Of a stretch of 64,000 nucleotides of DNA, positions 10,296-21,717 are shown piece by piece. Within the stretch, counting starts at the first letter, position 1, and each line of letters starts with the position of its first letter. Source of the stretch: Cyclobacterium qasimii M12-11B. Its GTDB lineage: Bacteria > Bacteroidota > Bacteroidia > Cytophagales > Cyclobacteriaceae. The DNA lies in the NCBI RefSeq assembly GCF_000427295.1, contig NZ_ATNM01000141.1:1-64000 (forward strand), read 5' to 3'. The notes under the pieces were generated by a model. The model ran no database searches. It saw nothing but the letters and a program-made list of their open reading frames with translations, and had not been told where the DNA came from. The translations under genes were made by a program, and so were the position numbers.

Positions 10296-10346
10296 ACCAA
10301 TTGGTGAAGAGAATTCCTTCTGGATTTTATACTTAAAAGAGTTGAA

Positions 10347-11411
10347 TTAATCTTCGGAGATTAGGATGGAATTCTCCTCAAATTTCAAATCTCTATCTCT
10401 AAATACCAATGTGTCTGAAGCTACATAAGTATTCCCATCAGCCTCATAAGTATAATTCAAATGCATCGATTGCATGTCTAACCCAATAATGGATTCTGTG
10501 CTGGTTTCTTTGTCCATAAATTGTCCGTTTCCGGTAACAGCGTATAAAGATCCCTCACTAGGAGTTATGACAATATCCCCACCCGGGGTTCCCCACATGT
10601 TGGGAAATTCCAGGTTCATTGCGTATCCTCCAGTTGCGCTTGTGTTTTGACCTATAAAATTAGTGGTAGCTGTAGTCTTTCCTGATGTTTTAAGAAAAAC
10701 AATATTGTCTCTTTCAACATGTATATCCCTATAGATAACTGTGTCAATAGGAGTAGTGCCTGAATAAACAATGGTTCGGCCTCTTTGCAAATAGGATCCA
10801 TGATAACCGTTAATATACTTGATACCATATAGCACCCAGTCTTTAGGACTCTTTCCAGCCTCCCAGTCATTAGGGTCTCTTTTGTCCGGGCTTAGTATGT
10901 CGTCATTTGCAGGAGCACCGACTAAAATGCTGTCAGCTGAGGTCTTCGTTATGCGTAATGGCAAGACATAAGCGCCGGTTATGGCTATTGGATCATCGAA
11001 AAAGGCATTGGTCAGCTGAACTCCAAGCATTCCATTAAACGAACCTTTGGGTATGGTGATCAATGATGTGGAGTTTAAAGTATAATATTCTTCAGGTAAC
11101 GGTAGAACCTTCTGATCTTCATCGTTGACAACAATATAAACGTTATCTGTAAGGGAATTATCAACTTCGAAATCTACAGTCCAGTCGTGGTCATTTGAGC
11201 CATACAAGCCCCCAATCGACACGCCAATGTCGAATTGAAGGTTTTTATCCAAGGTATTATCAATCCTGTCTTCTCCTACAGATAGCGTCCTTAGTGGGAG
11301 CTGTATAGGGAAATAAACGGCAGTATGATCGTAATCATAAAATCCGAACTCCTGATCTTTACAAGCCATTGTTCCAATGACTAAAATCAAATAAATCATT
11401 ATCTTTTTCAT
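10347..11411 (-). CDS. DUF1735 (BT_3987-like) surface lipoprotein
   Basis: 354-residue lipoprotein with lipobox GTMAC (Cys17), so probably anchored in the outer membrane. It has the layout of DUF1735 proteins found after SusD in Bacteroidota loci: an N-terminal Ig-like DUF1735 domain (about 40-165, including YYTLNSTSLITIPKG) and a C-terminal domain ending in a membrane-lipoprotein-like beta region. Such proteins are thought to bind glycan at the cell surface. The start is set at the ATG at 11411, which gives a proper signal peptide; an upstream GTG at 11444 would overlap the preceding susD. It follows susD by 26 bp and closes the Sus part of the operon. Confidence 0.8.
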   Translation of the reverse strand: MKKIMIYLILVIGTMACKDQEFGFYDYDHTAVYFPIQLPLRTLSVGEDRIDNTLDKNLQFDIGVSIGGLYGSNDHDWTVDFEVDNSLTDNVYIVVNDEDQKVLPLPEEYYTLNSTSLITIPKGSFNGMLGVQLTNAFFDDPIAITGAYVLPLRITKTSADSILVGAPANDDILSPDKRDPNDWEAGKSPKDWVLYGIKYINGYHGSYLQRGRTIVYSGTTPIDTVIYRDIHVERDNIVFLKTSGKTTATTNFIGQNTSATGGYAMNLEFPNMWGTPGGDIVITPSEGSLYAVTGNGQFMDKETSTESIIGLDMQSMHLNYTYEADGNTYVASDTLVFRDRDLKFEENSILISED

Positions 11412-11437
11412 GCTATAGCCGATTAGTGAATTATTTC

Positions 11438-13144
11438 TTACCACCCGTTATTTTGTTTTAAATTGTATTTAAGCGTTTCATTATATGGTATGGGGCCATA
11501 TATCATAAAAGGCTCATAGATACGGTTTTCTATTTCCCTGTAATCATAGGAATACGCATCTGCAGAATTCGTAATATATACACCTTTAACAGGTTCCTGC
11601 ATGGTCGTCACATCATTCCACCTGCGTATGTCCCAAAACCTGAAGTCCTCGAAACACAATTCCAGACGTCTTTCATTTCGGATAAGCATCCGCATTTCTT
11701 CGATGGAATTAATTCCATTCAAATAGCTGTCATTAGATGGTATGCCTGCACGATCGCGTAGACCTCGCATTATGGATCTCGCTGTAAATCCGTAGCCATT
11801 GGGGTCCCCATCGGGTCCCCATGCTTCATTAGCTGCTTCTGCGAAATTCAGATGTATTTCTGTTTCACGAAAGAGGGTATATATGTGATTCGTTGAAACC
11901 TGATTACCTGGGCGAAGACTTACGTTTTCATCCATTAGTTTTTTCAGGTAATAACCTGTACGAGTAGAATTTTCCTGAGCCCGAATCCCGTCTAGAGGTT
12001 GGCCTTCATACGTGGAGATTGTACTGTTCCTAAATTCAGATCCATTGTATAAAATATAGGCACTTAACCTTGAATCCCTGTTGTTATAAGGGTTGTCAGG
12101 ATCATAACCGCTTAGTTCATGGCTTATAGGATATCCATTGTTCATTGGAAATGCATCAACAAGGTTTTGAGATGGATTTGTTCTTGCAAAACCAAAAAGT
12201 GATGGAGGGAAATTCTGTGTCTCCCATCCAAGTGTTAATTGTCTTGATTGATTCCAAATCAGTTCCTTATTGTCTAAAGTGGAGTAAAATTCTATTCCTC
12301 CTTGGTACAAATCGCCCAATTCAGATAAAAAATCACCTGATGTTTTTGCTGCCTGCTCCCAGTTTACGTCACTTGATTCCGAAAAGGCTGGGCTGGCCGC
12401 CTGCAAAACTACTCTAGATCTCAAAGCTTTCGCCGCTTTTCCATTCATTCGGCCATCAAGTTTACTTCCCATAACAGCATCGAAATTAGCATCACCTGTA
12501 TTCACATATACATCGGGCAAATTGGCAATAGCTACATCTATATCCGATAAAATACTAGCAACGGATTCGGCGTAGGTATTTCGAGGTAATTCTAAATTGT
12601 CTTCCGGTAAAAGTGTTTCGTCAACTATTGGGAATCCCAAAAGTTCTCCATCCGCACTTTTTCCACCATAAGCCCTTAAGAGTTCAAATTTATACCAGGC
12701 TCTTAGGCCATAGGCTTCTCCTTTTAACCTTTTTAAATAAAGGGCGTTCCTGATGTCATTATCAGCAGCCGGTCTTGAGATATCCACAGCGTAATCCGCT
12801 GATTCATAAATATCCAGGAATTTATTAAGGTAATATATTTTAGTATAATCCTCACTCCATGAACCTAAAGCCCCATATTGGGAAGACCATTCACCAGTTG
12901 CCAAACGCAAGTAACCAGAGGTTAGGTCATTGGTAACCGCATCATCGGTAGCGGTCTCAGAGTTAAAGCTATAGCCATTAGGTAAGCCCGTATAACCCTG
13001 CATTAACAGCCCTTCAACAAAGCTTGGCCTTGTCAACAAAATCTCATCAGTATAGGTATTGTCTGGTTCAGGAAGAAAATAGTCATCACAAGAAATCAAG
13101 CCTATACATGCCAGATACAATATAAAATAGTTTAGTTTGTTCAT
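11438..13144 (-). CDS. SusD-like glycan-binding lipoprotein (second pair)
   Basis: 568-residue RagB/SusD family lipoprotein. The lipobox GLISC puts the lipidated Cys at residue 19. The body has the TPR-type helices of SusD, and the C-terminal half contains ETEIHLNFAEAANEAWGP and the conserved RNERRLELCFEDFRFWDIRRW block. It should cap the SusC barrel encoded immediately upstream (stop and start 18 bp apart) and bind the glycan substrate at the surface. The ATG at 13144 is chosen because AGGTG lies about 10 nt upstream; the GTG at 13159 is part of that ribosome binding site. Confidence 0.92.
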   Translation of the reverse strand: MNKLNYFILYLACIGLISCDDYFLPEPDNTYTDEILLTRPSFVEGLLMQGYTGLPNGYSFNSETATDDAVTNDLTSGYLRLATGEWSSQYGALGSWSEDYTKIYYLNKFLDIYESADYAVDISRPAADNDIRNALYLKRLKGEAYGLRAWYKFELLRAYGGKSADGELLGFPIVDETLLPEDNLELPRNTYAESVASILSDIDVAIANLPDVYVNTGDANFDAVMGSKLDGRMNGKAAKALRSRVVLQAASPAFSESSDVNWEQAAKTSGDFLSELGDLYQGGIEFYSTLDNKELIWNQSRQLTLGWETQNFPPSLFGFARTNPSQNLVDAFPMNNGYPISHELSGYDPDNPYNNRDSRLSAYILYNGSEFRNSTISTYEGQPLDGIRAQENSTRTGYYLKKLMDENVSLRPGNQVSTNHIYTLFRETEIHLNFAEAANEAWGPDGDPNGYGFTARSIMRGLRDRAGIPSNDSYLNGINSIEEMRMLIRNERRLELCFEDFRFWDIRRWNDVTTMQEPVKGVYITNSADAYSYDYREIENRIYEPFMIYGPIPYNETLKYNLKQNNGW

Positions 13145-13162
13145 CTTATTAATTTTCACCTA

Positions 13163-16100
13163 TCAAAACTGTAAATTAACTCCGGTAGAAAATGATCTCA
13201 TGTTTGGAGCACTTCCTATCCTTAAATTTAATACATCGCTCATTCCAGAAAGCATAACTAAGTTGTCTCCTCTGAGGAAAAAACGTGCCTGATCTAAACC
13301 AATAAAACTCATGTCTGAAAAGGTATAGTTCAACTGGACGGTTTGTAATGAAAACCTATCGGTATTGTATTGCCAGTAGGTAGAATTTCTGAAATTATTT
13401 GAGCCTGTAGTTGTAGTTAGTCTTGGGTATTTTGCATCGTCAGGCGAGTCAGCAGTCCATCGATCTAATACAAAGTTTGAATATTTATCATCTCCCCTTA
13501 CCCAATAGTAAGAGCCTGAGTAGGAGCCATCTGCCCCAAATTGCCCTCTTCCAAGTGCAAATAATTCAAAGGACTTGTAGCTTAATCTTACATGTAAACC
13601 CATCTCAACTCTTGATGTGTAATTTCCAATCATCTGTTGGTCATTTACATCAATTATTCCATCATTGTTAAGATCCTTGTATTTAATGTCTCCTGGGCGT
13701 ACTTCACCAAATGACTGGTCAACATGGTTATCAATGTCTTGCTGATCCTTAAATAAACCCAACGCAACATATCCAAATCTTGCATCCATAGGTTTATCTG
13801 CCCTCATACGATACTCATCTGCATAAAAAGGTTCATCAATAGTAAGAATCTTAGGTACCGAATAAACCACATTTGCACCAATATTTAATTTTAGACCTCC
13901 TATTTTCGAAGAATGATTTAATCCAAGTTCAACGCCCTGAGTTTGCTGACTACCATAGTTGCTATATGGAATAACACCTATAAGGTCGGGGAGTGTATTG
14001 GCTCTTTGAACCACAAAATCATAATTTTTATAATAAAAGTAGGAAGCTTGGATACCTAATCGATAATTTAAGAGCATGGATTCAAATCCAATGTTATAAT
14101 TCATCATTTTCTCCCATAGTAGATTGGGATTTCCTGGATAAATTCTTTGACTTGCATTTGAACCTTGCCCATTTGCATAACGAAAAGTGCTTTGAGCTCG
14201 ATAATAATCATAAGTTATTTTATCATCTGTTACATTTACATCCGTATTTAGGATACTCCAGTTGGCATTCAATTTTAAATAATTAATTGAACCATTGTTC
14301 TTGATGAAATCTTCTTCTGAAACCACCCAGCCTAAACCAATCCCAGGAGAAAATGCATACTTATTATCATTGGTACCGAAGTATATTTGCGATCCTGCAT
14401 AGGCTCCAGTAAGCTCGGCAACGTACTTATTTGAGTACATGTAATTTGCTCGAAAGCCAATATGTCCAGATCTGCTAGGTGTCCAAAGTGACTCACGGGT
14501 ATTAACCTGTGAGAAAATCATGGCATTTGCATTAAACTTATGAACTTCGTTAAAAGTCCTTGAGTAGTCAAGATTGCCATAAAAAGCATAGCCTTTATAG
14601 AAATAACCATCGATAACGGTTTGATCCGTTACTCTAACATCATTACCAAGCTTGGTTATGCTTGATAGGTTATTACTGCCTTCTATAAAAGAGGGGGAAT
14701 AGGTTGCATAGTTATTTTGCATCTCTTCCCAACTGAAACTATAATTATTGAAACTAACTAGAGCAGAAGCTTTTAACCCTTGAGTGATACCTTTAAGGTC
14801 AAACTCAAGACCTGTGTTAATGTCCATTAACCAGCTAAATTGTTTGCTTGTGCCATTGAATAGTAAGTCTCCATAAATATTGTTTTGATAGTTATTTGTG
14901 CCACCCAATAAATACTGACCGTCGACCAAATTTGCACCTGCTACTAACTCTGGATATTCACTTGCTGCACTTGCAGGGATCAAGAGGGGATATAAATTGG
15001 GGAGATATGTTGATGAAACCCCCCAAAAGTCACTTCTTGACCAAAAATTACCGGAATACCGAGGAGCGTTGGAATTATTAAGGATAAACGAACTATTGAA
15101 CTTTAGCTTTATAATATCGGTAATTTCATAGTCAACAGCAGTTCTTAAATTAAACCTGTCGCTTTTTTCTCCTTCTCCGACATTTATTAATCCATTATTC
15201 CGTCTCCACCCAATATTTACAGCAAACTGTCCTACGTCATTTCCGTTGGCGATATTCGCATTAAAATTTTGGTAGGATGACATGTTCTTAAGAAAAGTCG
15301 AATTATAATAATCCTGGTCCGGATAGCGTAGCGGATTATTTCCTAATCTTGTTCCACTTATTTCTTCTTGTGAATACCTTGGGGCAAGTCCATCATTAAC
15401 AGAAGCCTCATTGTAAAGCTCCATGTAATCTGATGATGAAAGATACTCAGGATAAGAGATTGGCTTATTAACACCCGTTTGTAAATTGAAATCAAGAACC
15501 TTTTTATTCGGAGTACCTCTTTTAGTGGTAATAAGGATTACACCATTCTTTGCTTTTGCGCCATACAATAGTGCAGATGATAAATCTTTTATCACTGTTA
15601 TATCCTCAATTTCCTGCGCAAAAATCTCATCATTACCCAAATTACTCCAACCAGGGTAAACATTGTCGATTGGAATACCATTAATAACAATTAATGGATC
15701 TCCCATACCTCTAATATTATACGATGAAAGCAATCCTGACACCCTGCCTCTAATTAGATCGCTTACACTATTTTCCTGGCTGTAATCAAGTATGTCAGGG
15801 ACATTAATTGTTCCAACAGCTCCAGGAATCTGGCGTTTGGTTAAAATGTCAAAGGGGACATTCACAAGGTCGTTTTCACCTGCTTGAAAAAGTCCTTTTG
15901 TTAAAATAAGTGCGTCCTCATCCAATGAATAATTAAAGTAACCATCATTGTAACCTTCAGCCTCAACAAAAATCTGAATATTTGGGGTGGATGCTATAGA
16001 GAATTCCCCACTATCATTAGTTGTAACTGTTTCATTGTTTTCACCGTAAGTAACGGTAGCGCCTGAAATAGGATTTCCTTCATTGTCCTTAACAATCATT

Positions 16101-16204
16101 TTTCTTTGCACTTGGGCAAATGAAACAACCTGAAAAATTAAAATTAAGGAAAACGCTAAGAAAATAACCCTTGATATATTCTTCATATCTAATATTTTTT
16201 TCAT
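13163..16204 (-). CDS. SusC-like TonB-dependent outer-membrane transporter (second pair, no STN domain)
   Basis: Outer-membrane beta-barrel importer of about 1013 residues from the ATG at 16204. After the signal peptide (ending SFAQ) comes a carboxypeptidase-regulatory-like domain (KDNEGNPISGATVTYGE), then a plug domain with IRGMGDPLIVINGIPIDN and AKNGVILITTKRG, then the barrel ending in the aromatic FSTGVNLQF. No STN domain is present, so it probably transports without sensing, unlike the first SusC of this locus. The longer open frame up to 16273 would overlap susD1 and lacks a signal peptide at its front. It pairs with the SusD at 11438-13144. Confidence 0.92.
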   Translation of the reverse strand: MKKILDMKNISRVIFLAFSLILIFQVVSFAQVQRKMIVKDNEGNPISGATVTYGENNETVTTNDSGEFSIASTPNIQIFVEAEGYNDGYFNYSLDEDALILTKGLFQAGENDLVNVPFDILTKRQIPGAVGTINVPDILDYSQENSVSDLIRGRVSGLLSSYNIRGMGDPLIVINGIPIDNVYPGWSNLGNDEIFAQEIEDITVIKDLSSALLYGAKAKNGVILITTKRGTPNKKVLDFNLQTGVNKPISYPEYLSSSDYMELYNEASVNDGLAPRYSQEEISGTRLGNNPLRYPDQDYYNSTFLKNMSSYQNFNANIANGNDVGQFAVNIGWRRNNGLINVGEGEKSDRFNLRTAVDYEITDIIKLKFNSSFILNNSNAPRYSGNFWSRSDFWGVSSTYLPNLYPLLIPASAASEYPELVAGANLVDGQYLLGGTNNYQNNIYGDLLFNGTSKQFSWLMDINTGLEFDLKGITQGLKASALVSFNNYSFSWEEMQNNYATYSPSFIEGSNNLSSITKLGNDVRVTDQTVIDGYFYKGYAFYGNLDYSRTFNEVHKFNANAMIFSQVNTRESLWTPSRSGHIGFRANYMYSNKYVAELTGAYAGSQIYFGTNDNKYAFSPGIGLGWVVSEEDFIKNNGSINYLKLNANWSILNTDVNVTDDKITYDYYRAQSTFRYANGQGSNASQRIYPGNPNLLWEKMMNYNIGFESMLLNYRLGIQASYFYYKNYDFVVQRANTLPDLIGVIPYSNYGSQQTQGVELGLNHSSKIGGLKLNIGANVVYSVPKILTIDEPFYADEYRMRADKPMDARFGYVALGLFKDQQDIDNHVDQSFGEVRPGDIKYKDLNNDGIIDVNDQQMIGNYTSRVEMGLHVRLSYKSFELFALGRGQFGADGSYSGSYYWVRGDDKYSNFVLDRWTADSPDDAKYPRLTTTTGSNNFRNSTYWQYNTDRFSLQTVQLNYTFSDMSFIGLDQARFFLRGDNLVMLSGMSDVLNLRIGSAPNMRSFSTGVNLQF

Positions 16205-16223
16205 GTAATGTTTTGATTTGGAA

Positions 16224-18005
16224 TTACCAACCAGGATTTTGTTCAAATTCAGGATACAATTGAACTTGCTCACGGTAAATTGGCAACCAGTAATGTTTTG
16301 GATTATCGAATACTCTTAGCGTATGAAGGTTCCTGTTAAAAAACGTCCAATCTTTATCAAAATCTAAAGTGTAAAGTGGCTTGTTTTCCTGAAGGTGGCC
16401 TATATACCACCTGCGGATATCCACCCAGTAGCCATTGCCTTCGAAAGCCAATTCAACACTTCTTTCATTTCGAACAAGATCCATGAAACTATCGTAGCCT
16501 GTAGCTGCCTCAGTTACAAGAGGCATTCCAGCCCGTTCGCGGATAATATTTATGGCATCCACAGCTGTAAGACTAGCCCCGGGAGCTGTGCCCAATGGAC
16601 CGTATGCAGCAGTAACTGCCTCAGCATAATTAAGGTATACCTCTGCCAACCGGATAAGGGAAGGTCTGAATTGATAATTCCTCCACTCATTATCAAAAGT
16701 ATTCATTCCATAGGGTATGAATTTGTTAATAAGGTAGGTGCTTGCCGCCTGGTTATTTGGTCGGGCTGAAGGTTCGTCTCCAACATATCCATGCCAGACT
16801 GAATTTACATTGTCACCTACTTTATCTCTGTCGACCGCTATATTGGCCTTGAAACGAGGGTCTCTATTTTCCCAACGTTTATTATTGTCTTGGTCATATT
16901 CAACTTTATATCGGCTCCCATCTGCCATCTCGAAACGATCAACAAAATTTTGAGAGGCAGTAGTCATTCCTCCTTCAGCTCCTAAATAGTTGGGGTGCCA
17001 ATGCAATCTTGCCGTCGACCACATTAGCGAACCAATCTCCTTAGTTGGCTTAAGCCAAAGTGTTTCAGTTGTCCAAACATTTGTACCATCGTTATTATTA
17101 TGAAATAGGCTACCGTAATCTTCCCAGGGCACCAATGAATATACACCCTCGTTAGCCATTTTAATCACTTCCCAGCTAGCTGCGGCAGATCTTTTGCTGA
17201 AGTCTTCGTTATAACTGAAGTCATTATTCGAAAAGCCATTCATAAGTGGGCTAGCAGCATAAAGCAAAAATCTCCCTTTTAAAGCCATTGCGGCTCCTTT
17301 CGTTATCCTACCGGTATTGGTTCCCTGGCTGTTTTGACCAAGAATTGAGTTGTCCCAATCGACAGGAAGAAGAGCAATTGCTTTGTCCATGTCAGCGTCA
17401 ATTTTCTCTGCAGTTTCCTGGTAAGAAAGACGTGGCAGTTTGGGGACATCCGTGCCTTCAAAGATAACATCTGCGTAAGGCATCCCTCCAAACCCTTCAA
17501 TAATCTGCTGGTGAAAATATGCTCTGAAAAAATAGGACTGACCTTTGATTATGTCTTTCTGTTCTTCAGATCCTTGTAGCATGTCAATGTTCAGTAAAGC
17601 TGTATTGGATCTTCGTATTCCTCTCCATCCACCATACCAGATACCACCTTCCCCGAAATTATCCCAATCTCCAATTCTTGGGCGATTATTAACCCAATAA
17701 TAGTTGACAAGGCCTCGGCCTATTAAAGTCCAATATTCTCCTTTGTTAGCAGCAGTAACTTTGTCACTAAAGATAAAAAGTCCTTCTCCTCCCCAGTAGG
17801 GGACATAGGGAGCATATTGACCTAAGAGATCCACTACTTCTGCATAATTATAATCTGCGTATCCCATATAGGATTCAAACGTTCCAAATATATCTTCCTC
17901 AGTTATATCCGCTTCAGGTGTTCTATCAAGGTAATCTTCACAAGAAATAAATAGGAATGGAAGAATAATTGAAAGAATCCAATGAGGTTTTAAAATTGTT
18001 TTCAT
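16224..18005 (-). CDS. SusD-like glycan-binding lipoprotein (first pair)
   Basis: 593-residue SusD/RagB lipoprotein with lipobox FLFISC (Cys22). It carries the typical LNYAEAVTAAYGPLG and VRNERSVELAFEGNGYWVDIRRW blocks near the C-terminus and SusD-style helices throughout (FFRAYFHQQIIEGFGGMPY). It lies 18 bp after the STN-containing susC and should form the lid of that transporter. The next gene, susC2, starts 19 bp after its stop, so both pairs are in one transcription unit. Confidence 0.92.
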   Translation of the reverse strand: MKTILKPHWILSIILPFLFISCEDYLDRTPEADITEEDIFGTFESYMGYADYNYAEVVDLLGQYAPYVPYWGGEGLFIFSDKVTAANKGEYWTLIGRGLVNYYWVNNRPRIGDWDNFGEGGIWYGGWRGIRRSNTALLNIDMLQGSEEQKDIIKGQSYFFRAYFHQQIIEGFGGMPYADVIFEGTDVPKLPRLSYQETAEKIDADMDKAIALLPVDWDNSILGQNSQGTNTGRITKGAAMALKGRFLLYAASPLMNGFSNNDFSYNEDFSKRSAAASWEVIKMANEGVYSLVPWEDYGSLFHNNNDGTNVWTTETLWLKPTKEIGSLMWSTARLHWHPNYLGAEGGMTTASQNFVDRFEMADGSRYKVEYDQDNNKRWENRDPRFKANIAVDRDKVGDNVNSVWHGYVGDEPSARPNNQAASTYLINKFIPYGMNTFDNEWRNYQFRPSLIRLAEVYLNYAEAVTAAYGPLGTAPGASLTAVDAINIIRERAGMPLVTEAATGYDSFMDLVRNERSVELAFEGNGYWVDIRRWYIGHLQENKPLYTLDFDKDWTFFNRNLHTLRVFDNPKHYWLPIYREQVQLYPEFEQNPGW

Positions 18006-18023
18006 AAAACTTGAGTTTTTTAT

Positions 18024-21000
18024 TTAAAATTCTAAATGCATTCCCAAATTGACTCTTCTTAGCACGGGATACATGTGCCTGTTTGATACGTTTGAAAGCT
18101 GACTTACTTTATCCATATCAAGATAGACAGGTGAGAACATGAGCAAGTTATTTCCAGATAGAGAAATCCGGGCATTAGAAATGTTAAGTTTTTCTAACAG
18201 TTGAGCATTCTGTCCGGTGATGTTATAACTTATTTCAGCATTTTCTAATCTTAAGTAATAGCGGGGATAATTGATAAATCCCTGTCTTCCTCTACTCGAA
18301 AATCTGCTGGAGGCATTCATCGCATCTTCGCCGAATCTTTCATTCTCAGGTGACCAAATATTGTCTACATAGTGGTTTGCGATCCTTGCAACACTGGAAC
18401 CAAAACTTGATCCAGAATATCTCCAGTTTAGACCAGAAGAAAGATTGTACACACCGTAAAAACTTACACTCGCACTAAAATTCTTGTAGGATAGCCCAGC
18501 AGAAGGTGAGTAGGTGTGCTGTGGTCTAATTGGATAATCAGCTGGTACATTGTCGTCAGCGTTAATAATTCCATCAGCATTGTAATCAAGCGTCTTAAAA
18601 TCACCGGGGAGTAAGTCACTATTGTTTTCTGTTCCCACAGAATTATAAATATCATTCCAGGAACTGTAAAAACTATGCTCTCCTTGATTTAAAGTAGCCC
18701 TGACTATATCCATCGGGAATCCTTCCTGTTTTTGATAATCAGGCCTTAATTCAGGATCACCCTTGAAAATCACATTGTCAATGACATACGAAGCACCAAA
18801 TTTAAACCAGTAGCCAAAACTTCTTGAAGCCTGATTTCTGAATTCCGTTTCTATTTCCCAGCCTTTTATATCAACTTCACCCACATTTGCAGCAACAGGG
18901 TCAGCACCGTAATATGCGGGTAAAACCCTGTCTCCACCGGATAAGAAAATATTACTTCGGTGTTCGGTAAAATAGTCATAGGTAAAAAGAAGTCTATTGT
19001 CAAAAAAAGCAGCTTCAATACCATAATCAATTTTATGAGAAGTTTCCCATTGAATGTCTGGATTTGCTATCGTTCCTTCATACCGGTATGGGTATGGTGA
19101 AGATACAGTATAAGGTGCGCCGAATTCCATGCCAGTGCCACCTGCTGGATTAACAATATAACTATTGGTGTACAACCACCGATCAATACTTGCATCACTA
19201 CCCACTTTACCGTTAGAATAACGAAATTTAAGCGTATTCATGATTGGTAAGATCGGTTCGAAAAAATCTTCGTTAGAAACTATCCATCCAACAGCTGCTG
19301 AAGGGAAAAACCAAAGCGATATTCTGGAGCGAATTTTTCTGAACCATTATATGCTGCATTTGCTTCTAATAAATATCGATCATCAAACCCATAAGTTACT
19401 CGTCCAACCCAATCTTCACGGAAAGTGGGGAAAACAGATCCGATTGTTCTTTCTGCTCTGCTTACTAATCCCAAGCCAGTGACATTGTGCTTGCCAAAAT
19501 CAGCGTGATAGTTTGCTTGAAATTGATATAAAATTGAGCGTACAGTACTATTTGTCAAGATACTTTGAGAAAAAGTACGCGTAGGATACGGAGTCCAATC
19601 ATATCCGTCAGCGCCAGGAGTTCTACTTGCAATGTTCCATGTAGTATATTCCTCTTCCAAGTTACTTAATGCAGAACCGCTTAGATCTGAGCTAAACCTT
19701 GGGTCATCAACAATTGACTTCGAAATATATTTAGTTAATGGGCCATCCAGATAGGTGGTTTTCCCACTAGTACGGGATGAGTTATCATATCCCAATTTAG
19801 CTTCAACAGAAAGTCCTTTTAAAATAAAACCTAGATCCTGTGCGAGTGTAAAATCAGTATTTAGACCTGTTCCTCCCCAGTGTTGCCCACTTGAATAACC
19901 AAAATCATAGACTGAATTAGTCATAAGGTAAGCACCTTCATCCCGAGCATAAGTTCCGTCAGGATATTGTACTGGAAAGATTTCAGGAGAAGATTCCCAT
20001 ACACCTCTCCAGGCACTATCGCCGCCGCCTCTAACTCCCTGGTCAAAGAAGTATCCTGCTAAACCAACCCTGAACATCGTAGTAGGTGTAAGTTGAAAAT
20101 CCAGATTACTTCTGATGTTTAGGCGCTTAAAATCATTTTCTATAGTTGAGTTTGGATCAACATTCAACGTTTTAAGCATATCTGTTTCATTCAGGTAGGA
20201 AACAGTAGTAAAATATTTAACGAATTTTGTTCCCCCTGACGCGCTTAGGTTATACGTCTGATCAATCGTATAATCTTTTAAGTTTTCATCCCTCCAGTTA
20301 ACATTCGGGAAATAATAGGGATAGTCATTTGTTTTGAAATGTTCCACCCATTCCTGAGGGTAAATATAATCCCAACTGTTTGGTCTGAGTTGTACTTCAT
20401 TTAAAATCGCATTATTCATTGTCTGCACAGCGGGATAAGAATCTGCAGGCCGCTGTCCGTCTTGCATTCTTGATATGTTTTTAAATGTTGTTTTGGTATC
20501 GAAAGTCACAACAGCTCTTCCTTCATTTCCTCTTTTGGTAGTAATAAGAATAACTCCATTAGCACCTTTAACACCAAAAACAGCTGTAGCAGAAGCATCC
20601 TTCAATACAGAAATAGATTCTACTGCATTTGGATCTACATTCAATATATCACGCTCTATTCCGTCCACTAAAACAAGCGGCGAAGAATTGTTCCAGGTGC
20701 TTTGTCCACGTATTAATAACTGGGCATTCTCACCATTCCTTCCCGAATAATCTACTCCTCCCGGTACACCGGTTGAAATCATACTTGTCAATCCAGGAGT
20801 AGACCCTCTAAGGGATGTTCCGAGATCAGCCCCTTGAACACCTAATCTTACTCTGTCCCCTTCAACTTTGGAAATAGCACCTACAAGGCTTTCCTTCTTT
20901 TGAGTTCCATAACCTACGACTACTACCTCATCCAAAGAAGCTATGTCTTCCTTTAGGGTCACATTAATCACGCTTCTACCGCCAATTGGTATACTCTGGG

Positions 21001-21568
21001 TTTCATAGCCTATAAAAGAAAACACCAAAGTGGATTCTTCGGGAATAGTTAAACTGTACCTGCCTTCCAGGTCAGTTACAGTGCCCACTGCGGCTCCCGG
21101 TATTGAAATGGCCACACCAGGTATCGGCTCACCCATAGCGTCCTTAATTGTACCGGAAATGGTTACATCGGCCAGCTGGGTAATTCCCACCCCTTTATCT
21201 GATTTGCTTGTGGCTGGCTTTACATGAATGTTCTCATTCACCTGTACAAAGCTCAATTGGGTCTGTTGAGAAATGGATTCCAATACCTTGTAAACAGTAT
21301 TAGTGTCCACCACAGTGACCTTTTGATCAAGGTCTACTAGAAAATGGTTATAAGTAAATTTAAACTCAGTTTTGTTCTCCACTTGGCGGAAGAATTTCGC
21401 GAGGCTTTTCCCATCGATATGTAGCGTAAGCTTCACATCCTCAATTGAATTTCGCTGGGCATTCCCAGTGTTGGCCAATAAAACAGTGCACATAAATAAC
21501 TGCACCAGAAAAGCGTATAATAATCTTTTTGACAGCATTATTAATTGTCTAAGTACATTTTTATTCAT
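18024..21568 (-). CDS. SusC-like TonB-dependent transducer with STN domain, split by a frameshift
   Basis: Outer-membrane glycan importer that also signals. The N-terminal part (18 coding frames ending at 19280) has a signal peptide, an STN domain (about 45-115, LHIDGKSLAKFFRQVENKT), a carboxypeptidase-regulatory domain (ISGTIKDAMGEPIPGVAI), a TonB-box-like DEVVVVGYGTQKKESLVG and the plug. The rest of the barrel continues in another frame to 18024, ending RRVNLGMHLEF. Restoring one base in the A5 run at 19306-19310 joins RFGFF to PSAAVGWIVS, exactly the conserved SusC barrel block, and gives about 1181 residues, normal for the family. The STN domain contacts FecR, encoded next door. Real mutation or sequencing error cannot be separated here; error is likelier given six similar cases. 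Confidence 0.88.
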
Positions 21569-21717
21569 ACTATTGTTTAGTTTAAGTTATACGACTTGAA
21601 TGTTGGTCATTGTTAATTTTGAGAAGAATCAATGGCCTGAATTTGGCAATACTCGTTCCCCCACGGAATGAGTGTTGCCTTTTGATTTAGCTGTGATTAG
21701 TTTTTTGATTTTTCATG

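Larger units (their letters stand above)
9754..10346. other. 593-bp gap between the Sus genes and the enzyme genes
   Basis: No confident gene. The stretch holds two strong hairpins (listed separately) that should end or attenuate transcription of the Sus genes, and presumably a promoter for the enzyme block beginning at 9753. Between about 9820 and 10015 both strands are open for roughly 60-70 codons but neither frame has a convincing start, and I recognise neither product, so I leave it unannotated; a decayed gene remnant is possible. Confidence 0.5.

Noticed and set aside
18024-21568. Treating susC1 as a true pseudogene
   Set aside because: Six other genes in the window show the same type of one-base loss, including conserved ones, so an assembly error is the simpler reading.
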